A DNA stretch of 46,895 bases from positions 1-46,895 of the forward strand of contig NZ_JAOQJC010000056.1 in the NCBI RefSeq assembly GCF_025567625.1, in the 5' to 3' direction. Below the pieces are notes generated by a model. That model did not search any database and had not been told where the DNA came from. It was given only the letters and a program-made list of their open reading frames with translations. The translations under genes were made by a program, and so were the position numbers. Positions 25,128 to 34,568 of this stretch are shown here, piece after piece. The first letter of the stretch is position 1, and each line of letters begins with the position of its first letter. This stretch comes from Paenibacillus sp. J5C2022. Lineage in GTDB: Bacteria; Bacillota; Bacilli; Paenibacillales; Paenibacillaceae.

Positions 25128-26261
25128 ATGACACCTAAGGTTGAAATCGCAGCGTATTATTTTCCAAATTATCATGAAGACTTGCGCAACGAGATTTGGC
25201 ATGGAAAGGGATGGACGGAATGGGATCTAGTGAAAAGGGCAACCCCTAGATTCGAAGGGCATGAGCAGCCGAAAATTCCTGAATGGGGGTATGAGGATGA
25301 ATCGAATCCCACGGTCATGGAACGAAAGATTGCCGCTGCTGCCGATCATGGACTGACCTCTTTTATTTTCGATTGGTACTGGTATGAAGACGGTCCTTAT
25401 CTCAACAAAGCGCTCGAGAAAGGTTTCCTTGGAGCAGCAAATGTGGAACGTCTGAAGTTCTGCTTGATGTGGGCCAACCATGATTGGTCGGACATTCATC
25501 CCGCTCCAAGAAACAAGCCTTATCATACACTTGCCAAAGGGGCCGTTTCGAAAGAAGCGTTTGTCGCGGCTACGGACTATATGATTGAAAACTACTTTTC
25601 GCATCCATCTTATATGAGAGTGAACGGCGGGCTCTATTTCTCTATTTATGAATTAATGAGCTTGATCAAAGGAATCGGAGGAAGTCTAGAGATTACCAAA
25701 GAAGTGTTGAATGACTTTCGGGCAAGAGTTCATCGAGCGGGTCTAGGCGAGCTTCATCTGAATGCCGTTGTATGGGGAATTCAGAATCTGCCTGGTGAGG
25801 AATTGATATCGGATGTGAATGGTTATCTCGATAAGCTTGGATTTGATAGTATCACTTCTTATGTATGGATTCATCACAACGAAATGCCTGATTTTCCTTG
25901 CACAGATTACGCGGTTTTCAGGGAAATGAACATATTGGATTTTAAGTTGTTCACAGATCGGTACAGTCTTCCCTATTTCCCTAATGTCACGGTGGGCTGG
26001 GATCCCAGTCCAAGAACGATTCAATCAGATCGGTACGACAACATCGGATATCCGTTCACTCCCATTTTGTCCCATAATACGCCGGCAGAATTCAAAAAAG
26101 CATTAGAAGCCGTGAAACACTTTATGGAATCAAGCGAGCGAGCGCCATCTATGTTTACGATTAATGCATGGAATGAATGGACCGAAGGCAGTTATTTGGA
26201 ACCGGATACCGTCTATGGAATGCAATACTTGCAAGCGATTAAAGAGGTCTTTCTGCGATAA
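25128..26261 (+). CDS. GH99-like (WbsX) domain protein
   Basis: A 377-residue protein. Hallmarks are AAYYFPNYH near the start, GWTEWDLVKRATPRFEGH, the FIFDWYWYEDGPYL block, WANHDW and the C-terminal NAWNEWTEGSYLEPD, all typical of the GH99-like domain (WbsX, PF14307). GH99 itself contains endo-acting mannosidases with a TIM barrel; proteins of this branch occur both in polysaccharide synthesis and in degradation clusters and most are uncharacterised. No signal peptide is visible, so it would act in the cytoplasm. GGAGAGGG precedes the ATG. It begins the second glycan locus and is followed by a secreted DUF4038 enzyme, GH20 and an importer, so a catabolic role is more likely here than a synthetic one. 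Confidence 0.8.
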   Translation: MTPKVEIAAYYFPNYHEDLRNEIWHGKGWTEWDLVKRATPRFEGHEQPKIPEWGYEDESNPTVMERKIAAAADHGLTSFIFDWYWYEDGPYLNKALEKGFLGAANVERLKFCLMWANHDWSDIHPAPRNKPYHTLAKGAVSKEAFVAATDYMIENYFSHPSYMRVNGGLYFSIYELMSLIKGIGGSLEITKEVLNDFRARVHRAGLGELHLNAVVWGIQNLPGEELISDVNGYLDKLGFDSITSYVWIHHNEMPDFPCTDYAVFREMNILDFKLFTDRYSLPYFPNVTVGWDPSPRTIQSDRYDNIGYPFTPILSHNTPAEFKKALEAVKHFMESSERAPSMFTINAWNEWTEGSYLEPDTVYGMQYLQAIKEVFLR

Positions 26262-26293
26262 ATAAAATATCATTGTATAAGGGGATGAGAAGA

Positions 26294-29200
26294 ATGACCC
26301 GTTTTAAGAAATGGTGTGTCACAACGGTTTCTTCGCTATTTATGGTGTCTCTCTTATTTTTATTATCCAGTATGGTATTCAAATCGCTTGTCCTTGCGAA
26401 TTCATACGAGACGGAAACTTGGAAAGTAGTAGAAATAACACTCACTAGCAGCAATACATATGCCAATCCTTATCTTGACGTAGATGTCAACGCTACATTT
26501 AGCGGACCCGATAATACGGTGATGACAGTGCCCGGCTTCTGGGATGGCGGTAACACATGGAAGATCAGATTCGCTCCGACAATTGCGGGGATATGGTCAT
26601 ACGAGACCTTATCTTCGGATCCAACGAATGCGGGGCTTCATAATCAATTCGGTACCGTAACGAGTAGTGCCTATACGGGTAACTTGGATATTTACAAGCA
26701 TGGATGGAGTTTAAAGAAAAGTAGCAATAATCGTTACTTGACGTATACGGATGGGAAGCCGTTTTTCTGGCTTGGTGATACCCATTGGATGGGATTGTCC
26801 GGTAGAGAAAGATTGTTTTCCTCTAATGACGGGAGATGGGCCTCGGAGTTTAAGGGAATGGCGGATACTAGAATTTCTCAAGGATATACAGTATATCAAA
26901 TGAATTTTTTCTCGGGTGAAGTAGGCGACATTAGCTTGAACGGGACGATGAACGAAGGCGGACATCCGTGGAATCGCACTGGTTACGCGAAAGGCCAATC
27001 TTCATTTTCGTACAACCTGGCCTCTTCAGCCTCAGGTGGATGGGATTATGCGGCGGGCAAGGCGATTGATGGAAATATCGGAACAAAGTGGGTTGCGGCC
27101 AATGGTTCATTCCCTCAGTGGATGTATATCGATTTAGGGCAAGTAAAGACGTTAAGCAAGGTGGAAACGCAATTTGGCATTTGGGATTCATGGCACTACC
27201 AAATCGAGGGCTCTGCGGACGGGATCAGTTATTCTACGATTATAGATAGAACATTCGGAATCACTGGGGATGTGTTTACCGATTTGACGACGGCAAGCGC
27301 TAGGTACGTCAGACTGCAAATTACAGGTTCGGGATCATCCACTGCCTCAGTGAAAGAATTCAAGGTTTACGATTCCTCTAACGAATTGCTGAATAATCAG
27401 GGATTATTTAAAGAGTTGAATCCGTCATTTTGGCAAAATGCTGATCTAAGGATACAGTATTTAGCGGAAAAAGGATTTATCACCGCTCTAGGCCTGGATT
27501 GGGGCAGGGCAATGGAGGCAGCCAATAAGGATGATTATAAAAAAATAGCGAAATATATCGTGGCTCGTTACGGAGCATATCCGGTTATGTGGTATACGGC
27601 AGGAGAATATGATCTGGGATACTCCGAAGGCTGGAAAGAAGTCGCTTCCCATATTAGAGATAACGATGCCTATAATCGTGCTCTTACGCTTCATAATACA
27701 GTTAACAATTACAACAGCTACCGCAATGAAACGTTTTATGATATCGACTTCCTGCAAGGAGGGCACGGGGGATTAAGGGCTAATAGCTATTGGTTGGACC
27801 AATATGCGGAATCGCCGACGAAACCTATCATCGAAGCGGAATTCAACTATGAGAATATATTGAACATACCATCTTTCTATACGAGGGAAGTAGCCTATAA
27901 ATCGTTGTTTAACGGGGCGGCGGGTTATGTCTATGGGGCCAATGGCATATGGCAAGCGACATGGAATCCAGAAGATGAGTGGCAAGCCAACCAGAATAGT
28001 CCAACTCCTTGGTATGTAGCAATCGATAATGAAGCTGGCGCGCAAATGCGGTATCTGAGAGATTTGTTTACTAGCCTTGACTGGGCTTCGCTTTCTCCTG
28101 GAGCGGCAATCGCATGGAGCGGAGCGCCATCGGGGACGCAAGAGCCCGCCCAATTAGCCAATGAGGATCGTTCCCTCGTGCTGGCTTATCTGCCTTCCAA
28201 CGTAAGCGCCTATACCGGTATAGTAAACGGGTTATCGCCGTCGTCCACCTATATGGCGCGTTGGTTTAATACGAGGAACGGTAATTATACGATGATAAGC
28301 GACGGCTTTCTTCCAAATGGGTCGGGGCAGTGGAGTATTCCGGCACAACCTGACTCTACTAAAGATTGGGTCATCATTATCCAAAACATAACGGACAGAG
28401 TCCAAAGACCTGTTCTAAGCATGTCCGGCGGGTCTTTCACAGGAAGCGTGAATCTTTCGTTGTCTACCTCAACGCTGGGGGCTTCGATTTATTATACGCT
28501 CGACGGATCAACTCCTACTACAAACAGTACGCTATATAGCTCCGCTATCAGCTTGAGTGATTCGAAAACGCTGAAGGCCATCGCTGTCAAATCGGGTATG
28601 ACCAATAGCGTAGTGACAACGGAATATTACAATAAGCGAGTTGATTCGCTGCCAACGGCAAGTGAAAGCGGCGGAATGTATACATCCTCGCAAGTCATAG
28701 CTTTATCTACGATAGAGAGCGATGCTCAAATTTTTTATACATTAGATGGAAGCGTTCCAACGGATACAAACGGTTTGAACTATCATTCGCCAATTGAGAT
28801 TGACCGGACGATGCCCCTTAAGGCAATTGTGAAGAAGAGAGGACACACAAGCAGTCCGGTAATGTCACATACGTATACGATTCTTTCGTCGGATTTATTA
28901 TCTCAAGGCAAACTAGCGACCAGTTCGTCAGCCAATTCGGGGAACGGAGCTTCGATGGCGGTTGACGGTAATACTTCAACGTCTTGGGTGGCATCAAGCG
29001 GATCCATGCCGCAATGGATAAAGATCGATTTGGGAGATGTTTACGATCTTACTTACATGGAGCAAACCTTTTTGACGCCGTATTTGACATGGAAGTATAA
29101 AATTGAAGGCTCAAATGATGATGTTACTTATACGACGCTTGTGGATCGTACGACGGTTGGAGTCAAAGGTGTAAACCTATTAGAACGATTAAGCGGCTCG

Positions 29201-30328
29201 GCCAGATACGTCAAGCTGACGATAACGCAATCGTCCACAGGGGATTGGGCGACAAGCAAGGAGCTGAAGATCTATGGAAAAAGGTTGCCGGGTGCGTTGC
29301 TCTCACAAGGCAAAACGGTCACTAGTTCAACCTCAAATCCTGGGGCGGAAGCATCAAAAGCATTGGACGGAAACTTCATGACTTATTGGTGCGCGACAAG
29401 TGGAGCAATGCCGCAATGGTTAATGGTGGATTTAGGCCAACCTTATGAGTTAGCCTACATCAACCAAATCTTTTATACACCGAATTTAACATGGAAATAT
29501 AAAATCGAAGGTTCGCTAGATAATATGACGTACTTCACGCTTGTCGATCGAACCGGGACGGGAGTGAACGGAACAGACCTTATCGAAAGCGTAGACGCTA
29601 CGGCAAGGTTTGTGAAATTGACCGTAACTGAATCATCAACAGGTGACTGGGCGACAAGCAGAGAATTCAGAGTTTATGGGAAGCAAGCGGCGTCCGCCTA
29701 TTGGAAACTGGATGAGGGCTCGGGCGCAACCGCAAATGATTTCTCCGGCAATCTTAATACGGGGACGTTGGTTAACGGCGCTTCCTGGACAACTGGAATT
29801 GTAAACGGAGCAGTAAGTCTGGACGGAATGAACGATTATGTGAATATTCCTGATAGCGTCAGTCTGGATGGTATGGGCAGACTGACTGTCTCGGCTTGGG
29901 TAAACTTGTCTCAACTGCCAGCGACTAATTATTTTCCTGTGGAAAAGTCTTCCCTAAGCGGAGCTTACCGATTTGTAATTAATTCCGCGGGGAAAGGTCA
30001 TTTTGTCATCGCCACAGACAATAATGCCTGGTATTCCACCGGAACGGTGGCTGATTTCACAACCGAGATTTCTCCGAATGTTTGGTATCATCTTGTTGGC
30101 GTATATGACGGTACGAATGTACTGGTGTATGTAAACGGACAATTGGCAGGAACAGGCGCGCAGCCGATATCCGGCAGCGTCGTGAACGAGGCTTCCCCGC
30201 TTCGATTCGGATACATGTACGGAAGCAATGGCGAATATTTGAAGGGGAAAATCGATGACGTGAGAATATATGGCATCGCGTTAACCCCGGCGGAAGTGCT
30301 GCACTTATTCCAACATGGCTCCATGTAA
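26294..30328 (+). CDS. Secreted multidomain DUF5060/DUF4038 glycoside hydrolase-like protein with CBM32 and LamG modules
   Basis: A 1344-residue protein; the ATG at 26294 is preferred, about eight bases after AAGGGGA. A signal peptide ends near residue 36 (VLANS). Domains in order: DUF5060 beta domain (about 37-125), then a DUF4038 TIM-barrel (apiosidase-like family) begun at about 140 (KPFFWLGDTHWMG). This barrel is interrupted by a CBM32/F5-8C module at about 233-365 and resumed to about 590, with carboxylates E438 (TAGEYDLG) and E514/E516 (IIEAEF). Next come a collagenase-type putative binding domain (about 610-700, WFNTRNGNY), two chitobiase/hexosaminidase C-terminal-like repeats (about 706-775 and 783-865), two more CBM32 modules (about 866-996 and 1000-1133) and a LamG/concanavalin-like module (about 1135-1336). 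Probably cuts an extracellular glycan; the bond is unknown. Confidence 0.85.
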   Translation: MTRFKKWCVTTVSSLFMVSLLFLLSSMVFKSLVLANSYETETWKVVEITLTSSNTYANPYLDVDVNATFSGPDNTVMTVPGFWDGGNTWKIRFAPTIAGIWSYETLSSDPTNAGLHNQFGTVTSSAYTGNLDIYKHGWSLKKSSNNRYLTYTDGKPFFWLGDTHWMGLSGRERLFSSNDGRWASEFKGMADTRISQGYTVYQMNFFSGEVGDISLNGTMNEGGHPWNRTGYAKGQSSFSYNLASSASGGWDYAAGKAIDGNIGTKWVAANGSFPQWMYIDLGQVKTLSKVETQFGIWDSWHYQIEGSADGISYSTIIDRTFGITGDVFTDLTTASARYVRLQITGSGSSTASVKEFKVYDSSNELLNNQGLFKELNPSFWQNADLRIQYLAEKGFITALGLDWGRAMEAANKDDYKKIAKYIVARYGAYPVMWYTAGEYDLGYSEGWKEVASHIRDNDAYNRALTLHNTVNNYNSYRNETFYDIDFLQGGHGGLRANSYWLDQYAESPTKPIIEAEFNYENILNIPSFYTREVAYKSLFNGAAGYVYGANGIWQATWNPEDEWQANQNSPTPWYVAIDNEAGAQMRYLRDLFTSLDWASLSPGAAIAWSGAPSGTQEPAQLANEDRSLVLAYLPSNVSAYTGIVNGLSPSSTYMARWFNTRNGNYTMISDGFLPNGSGQWSIPAQPDSTKDWVIIIQNITDRVQRPVLSMSGGSFTGSVNLSLSTSTLGASIYYTLDGSTPTTNSTLYSSAISLSDSKTLKAIAVKSGMTNSVVTTEYYNKRVDSLPTASESGGMYTSSQVIALSTIESDAQIFYTLDGSVPTDTNGLNYHSPIEIDRTMPLKAIVKKRGHTSSPVMSHTYTILSSDLLSQGKLATSSSANSGNGASMAVDGNTSTSWVASSGSMPQWIKIDLGDVYDLTYMEQTFLTPYLTWKYKIEGSNDDVTYTTLVDRTTVGVKGVNLLERLSGSARYVKLTITQSSTGDWATSKELKIYGKRLPGALLSQGKTVTSSTSNPGAEASKALDGNFMTYWCATSGAMPQWLMVDLGQPYELAYINQIFYTPNLTWKYKIEGSLDNMTYFTLVDRTGTGVNGTDLIESVDATARFVKLTVTESSTGDWATSREFRVYGKQAASAYWKLDEGSGATANDFSGNLNTGTLVNGASWTTGIVNGAVSLDGMNDYVNIPDSVSLDGMGRLTVSAWVNLSQLPATNYFPVEKSSLSGAYRFVINSAGKGHFVIATDNNAWYSTGTVADFTTEISPNVWYHLVGVYDGTNVLVYVNGQLAGTGAQPISGSVVNEASPLRFGYMYGSNGEYLKGKIDDVRIYGIALTPAEVLHLFQHGSM

Positions 30329-30383
30329 GATGAATGCACGATACCGATTCGACATAAATTCAGCTATTGAGGAGAATGCAAGG

Positions 30384-33035
30384 ATGAACAAAAACATTGT
30401 TATCGAATGGAATCATAACCCGAGAAAGGGTGAAATCGTTGTCCAATCAGGAAGTATAGTATATGGCGAGTTTGTAAAGGGCGAGGCGCAGCATGGGGAT
30501 GGCCGGCTTCTATTCGGCGAGGGTAGTTCCTTCCGCCTGGAGCTGGAGATTGAAGCGCCGAATACCCCAATGACTGCTGACAAACCGATCGTTACGGTCC
30601 ATACTGCCATCCACTCATTCAGTTTTTTTATACAAGACGTAAACATGAAATGTCCCATTTTTATTCCTTCCTATGGCGTTGTGGTAACCGAAGGGCAGGA
30701 CACCCGTTCTTATGAACAAATTGAGAAGCGAACGAAGGATATGGAACTTTCAACGAGCTTGAGGAAGATCGAGCGAGAACCTGAGGAATCGTTTGAAAAT
30801 GCGGCGGTTATGACGAGGAGCCTGACTGCGCCAACTTGGCTGGGGTTGTCCAGAGACGTGCGCATTTTCGAAGTAGGCTTGCGGAACGTGGATGACACCG
30901 AGAAGCTGTGGGATTGGATTCAACCCCGGTTTCACGGTGAACCGACCACCCTGCCCGAAAACGAGAATAAGCAGGTGCGATACCACTACATGCTCGGTCG
31001 TGGTATCGGCTGTGAGGAACGCATCTCGCGAAGGTTGGACGAAGGAATACATCCCATATTGCATGGTCGAATCGAGGAAGACGAAATGGTCTATGAGACG
31101 ACATCTTTTGTCTCCTTGGAACATCAAGAATTACGGCCAGCTAATATAAAAGGCACCCCTTATCTGGTTGCTGATGGGTACGGACATGGTTATATGCTTA
31201 CGGAAGAGCAGCAGGCCGAGCGTCAGAGACAGTTGGCCGAAGCCATAAATGAGGAGGAAGAGACAGTGCTTTACACCCGGGCCAGTGCGACGAATACGGC
31301 ATCCGTCCCGAGGTACGCATGGTTCAAAAATCCGATTCCGAATGCGAACGTACTAGCTCAAAGTTTGCCTTACGTCTTCGACGGTGTATCCGGATACGCG
31401 ATGTATACGGCTGATCGAATTTATTGTGTAAGCAGGCTGAACGGAGAGCCGTTGGCCAACGAAGAAATGGCGATATTGCTTCTTCCAGGGGAAACGGCCG
31501 TTTTCGAGTTGTTTGTTCCGCATCGTCCAATCTCCAGGGAAAGAGCCGATGCGTTAAGCGGACAAAACTTCGATAAACGGTTGAAGCAATGCCGCGAATA
31601 TTGGAGAGGCAAGTTTTCCAGCGCCACTCAGGTTCGTCTTCCGGAGAAGAGGCTGGAGGAAATGATTCAAGCTGGACTGCTTCAATTGGATTTGATCACT
31701 TATGGCACCGAGCCGGAAGGAACCCTCTTGCCGACAATTGGTGTCTATACCGCAATAGGTTCGGAAAGCGCGCCGATCATTCAATTCATGGATTCATTCG
31801 GGTGGGGCGGCATAGCCGCAAGATCGTTGCAATTTTTTTTAGATAAGCAGCATGACAACGGTTTTATCCAAAATTTTAACGGTTACATGCTTGAAACGGG
31901 CACTTTCCTCTGGTGCGTCGGGGAGCACTATCGTTATAACGGTGACGATTATTGGATCAGCCGCTATAAAACCAAATTAATGAAGGCGTACGAATATATT
32001 GTGGAGTGGAGAGAACGGAACAGGACGGAAGCCTTTATCGACCGCGGATTCGGAATGATCGACGGCAAGACCGCCGATCCGGAAGATCCCTTTCATTCTT
32101 TTATGCTTAACGGTTACGCCTATATGGGATTAAGCCGATTGTCGGAAATCTTCAAAGCTTCCGATCCGATTCTATCCTCATCTATCAATGAAGTGGCGGA
32201 AGCCTTCAAGCTCGACATCAGAACGGCGTTTACGAGCTCTATGATCCATTCACCCGTCGTGCCAATCGGCAATGGAACCTGGGTGCCAACGGCAGCCCCC
32301 TGGGCCGAATATCGCGGTCCTGTAAGCTTGTTTGCCGGGGGAGGAAAATGGCTTACGCATGGTTCGGCTGTAGGAAGGGATTCGTTGCTTGGACCTCTTT
32401 ATTTGGTCTTTCAAGAGGTGCTGCAGCCGGACGAACCTTCGGTTTGCCATATGCTCGATTACCATAATGAGCTGATGTGCTCCCGCAACGTAGCGCTAAG
32501 TCAGCCTTACTATAGCGTCCACCCTTGGATTCATCTGAAGAGAGGGGAAGTCAAGCCTTTCCTGAAAGCCTATTACAATGCTGTCGCATCGTTGGCCGAT
32601 CGCGAAACCTATACATTCTGGGAGCATTATTGGCATGCAAGCCCACACAAAACGCATGAAGAAGCCTGGTTTCTAATGCAAACCCGCTGGATGCTCTATA
32701 TGGAGGAAGAGGAAACGTTAAATCTGCTGCCGGGAATTCCGCGAGCATGGCTGGAACATGGGAAAGTGATCGACATTCAGGGCGCGAGAAGTTATTTTGG
32801 CGTATTTTCACTAAAGGTCGAATCTTTTCTTGAGGAAGGATATATATCAGCCCGAGTTGATTGTGATCCTTTAAGAAAACCGCGCTCTATAAATATACGT
32901 TTGCCGCATCCGGAAGGAATACAGGCCATGCGCGCAGATATTGGAGTGTATTGTCCAGAGCGAGAAGCAGTAACAATAGATGACATTGCAGCGGGAAGCG
33001 TTGAATTTAAATTATATTTTGAAAGACAGGTGTAA
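30384..33035 (+). CDS. Large uncharacterised protein, possible six-hairpin glycosidase
   Basis: An 883-residue protein; the ATG at 30384 has GAGGAGA eight bases upstream, and the frame is open back to 30315 without a better start. The N-terminal 380 residues look beta-rich and the following 450 (from about KRLEEMIQAGLLQLD) look like an alpha-toroid, with motifs such as FMDSFGWGG, DNGFIQNFNGYML, GTFLWCVGEHYRY, a YAYMGLSRLSEIF helix and TFWEHYWHASPHKTHEEAWF. This two-part layout is that of six-hairpin glycosidases (GH63/GH78/GH95-like), but I cannot assign a family or catalytic acid with confidence. No signal peptide is visible. It sits between the secreted DUF4038 enzyme and the GH20 gene (3-bp gap to GH20), so it probably takes part in cytoplasmic trimming. 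Confidence 0.6.
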   Translation: MNKNIVIEWNHNPRKGEIVVQSGSIVYGEFVKGEAQHGDGRLLFGEGSSFRLELEIEAPNTPMTADKPIVTVHTAIHSFSFFIQDVNMKCPIFIPSYGVVVTEGQDTRSYEQIEKRTKDMELSTSLRKIEREPEESFENAAVMTRSLTAPTWLGLSRDVRIFEVGLRNVDDTEKLWDWIQPRFHGEPTTLPENENKQVRYHYMLGRGIGCEERISRRLDEGIHPILHGRIEEDEMVYETTSFVSLEHQELRPANIKGTPYLVADGYGHGYMLTEEQQAERQRQLAEAINEEEETVLYTRASATNTASVPRYAWFKNPIPNANVLAQSLPYVFDGVSGYAMYTADRIYCVSRLNGEPLANEEMAILLLPGETAVFELFVPHRPISRERADALSGQNFDKRLKQCREYWRGKFSSATQVRLPEKRLEEMIQAGLLQLDLITYGTEPEGTLLPTIGVYTAIGSESAPIIQFMDSFGWGGIAARSLQFFLDKQHDNGFIQNFNGYMLETGTFLWCVGEHYRYNGDDYWISRYKTKLMKAYEYIVEWRERNRTEAFIDRGFGMIDGKTADPEDPFHSFMLNGYAYMGLSRLSEIFKASDPILSSSINEVAEAFKLDIRTAFTSSMIHSPVVPIGNGTWVPTAAPWAEYRGPVSLFAGGGKWLTHGSAVGRDSLLGPLYLVFQEVLQPDEPSVCHMLDYHNELMCSRNVALSQPYYSVHPWIHLKRGEVKPFLKAYYNAVASLADRETYTFWEHYWHASPHKTHEEAWFLMQTRWMLYMEEEETLNLLPGIPRAWLEHGKVIDIQGARSYFGVFSLKVESFLEEGYISARVDCDPLRKPRSINIRLPHPEGIQAMRADIGVYCPEREAVTIDDIAAGSVEFKLYFERQV

Positions 33036-33038
33036 GTC

Positions 33039-34448
33039 ATGGAGAAATATCCATTCATTCCCGTTGCGAAGTCGATTCAAGAAAAGAAGGGTCAAACTTC
33101 ATTGCGAAACGCTCATATTGTGGCGGTAGATGCTGAATTAAAGCCAATTATCCCCATTCTTGAAGAAGAGTTTGCGCTCTTGATTGGTTCAGGTTTGGAA
33201 AGACAAGACGAAGAAATCGTGAAGATTGAGCTTATTATAGACGGGACTTTGCGGGAAGAGCAAATGAAACTCACAATAGGTCGTCATATTGTTGTTCAGG
33301 GGGGAAGCTATTCAGCTGTAGCGGGAGGCACGGTCCTGCTGCTGCAGCTAGCAACGGATGCGGGAGAAGTGCCAAATTGCATTATTGAAGACGAACCAGA
33401 TCTTCCATATAGAGGACTTATGCTGGATCTGGCCAGACATTGGCATTCTATCGATTGCGTGAAGAAGGCTATCGAGCTATGCCGATTTTATCGATTGTCA
33501 CATTTGCAGTTGCATTTATCGGACGATCAATCGTTCACCTTCCCATTAACCTGCTTCCCTAATATCGCTACTCCTGGTAGGCATTACACAAGACAACTGT
33601 TGGATGAACTGGTGGAGTTTGCGCATCAACGCGGGATCGAGCTTGTCCCGGAGATCGACCTTCCGGGGCACTCTGAAATTCTGAATCGGTCTGAGCCGGA
33701 GCTATTTACTTCCGGAATAGGCGGCGAACATGAAAATGCCATATGTCTAGGGAATGCAGCCGTCTATGAAGCCGTAGAACAAATCATGAGCGAGCTTTGC
33801 GAGGTGTTCAAATATTCCCGGCATATCCACCTTGGGTGCGATGAAACAAAGATGAGTATTTTTGAGCAATGTCCAACTTGCCGAGAGCGCATGAAGGAAT
33901 TGGAGGTGACAAGCGCGGAAGGATTGCTCCGATCCTTTATCGTTCGTGCAGCCGAAATGGTCGAGCGCAATGGCAGGAAGCCGATCGTTTGGGAAGGTTT
34001 CTCCCCTGAGCCTGGAATCGAGATTCCAAAAGACATAACGGTTGTTGCCTGGGAATCCTATTATCATTCGGCCGATGAACTGGCTGCGGCAGGTTATCCA
34101 TTAATTAATGCATCATGGCAGCCGCTTTATGTGACGCCTAACGCAGGCTGGTCTCCTGAACATATTTACGGTTGGAATGTACGGCGATGGGAGCATTGGT
34201 GGGAAAAGTCGAAGGCGCATCTCTCTCCCATTCAGCTGGATAAAAGTGCAAACGTAATCGGCGCACAATTTTGTTCTTGGGAGAACGAAGAGGAGAATGT
34301 GCTCGATTTATTGCGTCTTCGCGTTCCGACCATGGTCGAGCGCATATGGAACGAGGAACGGAAAATAAGGTGGGAGCAATTTTCTGAAAGGTTGGACAGG
34401 CTCGACATCAAAGCAATGAGACTAGTAGAAGGCATTATACGAGATTAA
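33039..34448 (+). CDS. GH20 beta-N-acetylhexosaminidase
   Basis: A 469-residue enzyme that removes terminal GlcNAc or GalNAc. A small N-terminal alpha/beta domain (about 1-120) precedes the GH20 barrel, starting YRGLMLDLARHWHSID with LHLSDDQSFTF. The catalytic pair is D268-E269 in HLGCDETKM; aspartate orients the acetamido group and glutamate is the acid. Later blocks VWEGFS and the GAQFCSWENEEEN segment give substrate-pocket tryptophans. No signal peptide: a cytoplasmic exo-enzyme, consistent with import of oligosaccharides by the downstream transporter. It starts three bases after the preceding stop codon, with a modest AGGTG site, and is probably coupled to it. Presence of GH20 indicates a HexNAc-containing substrate. 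Confidence 0.9.
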   Translation: MEKYPFIPVAKSIQEKKGQTSLRNAHIVAVDAELKPIIPILEEEFALLIGSGLERQDEEIVKIELIIDGTLREEQMKLTIGRHIVVQGGSYSAVAGGTVLLLQLATDAGEVPNCIIEDEPDLPYRGLMLDLARHWHSIDCVKKAIELCRFYRLSHLQLHLSDDQSFTFPLTCFPNIATPGRHYTRQLLDELVEFAHQRGIELVPEIDLPGHSEILNRSEPELFTSGIGGEHENAICLGNAAVYEAVEQIMSELCEVFKYSRHIHLGCDETKMSIFEQCPTCRERMKELEVTSAEGLLRSFIVRAAEMVERNGRKPIVWEGFSPEPGIEIPKDITVVAWESYYHSADELAAAGYPLINASWQPLYVTPNAGWSPEHIYGWNVRRWEHWWEKSKAHLSPIQLDKSANVIGAQFCSWENEEENVLDLLRLRVPTMVERIWNEERKIRWEQFSERLDRLDIKAMRLVEGIIRD

Positions 34449-34568
34449 GAAAAATTCAGCCTAGAAATAGTAAAATGAACGAATTCTACGAATCGCAAAT
34501 TGGTGTTAATTTATTTTCATGGCTAATGTTTAAATGAGCCAGAACAACATAATGGGGGGCTTACAATC

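Noticed and set aside
25128..26261. Reading the GH99-like gene as a polysaccharide-synthesis glycosyltransferase
   Set aside because: WbsX-type annotation exists, but the surroundings are catabolic and no synthesis genes (flippase, polymerase, initiating transferase) are nearby.
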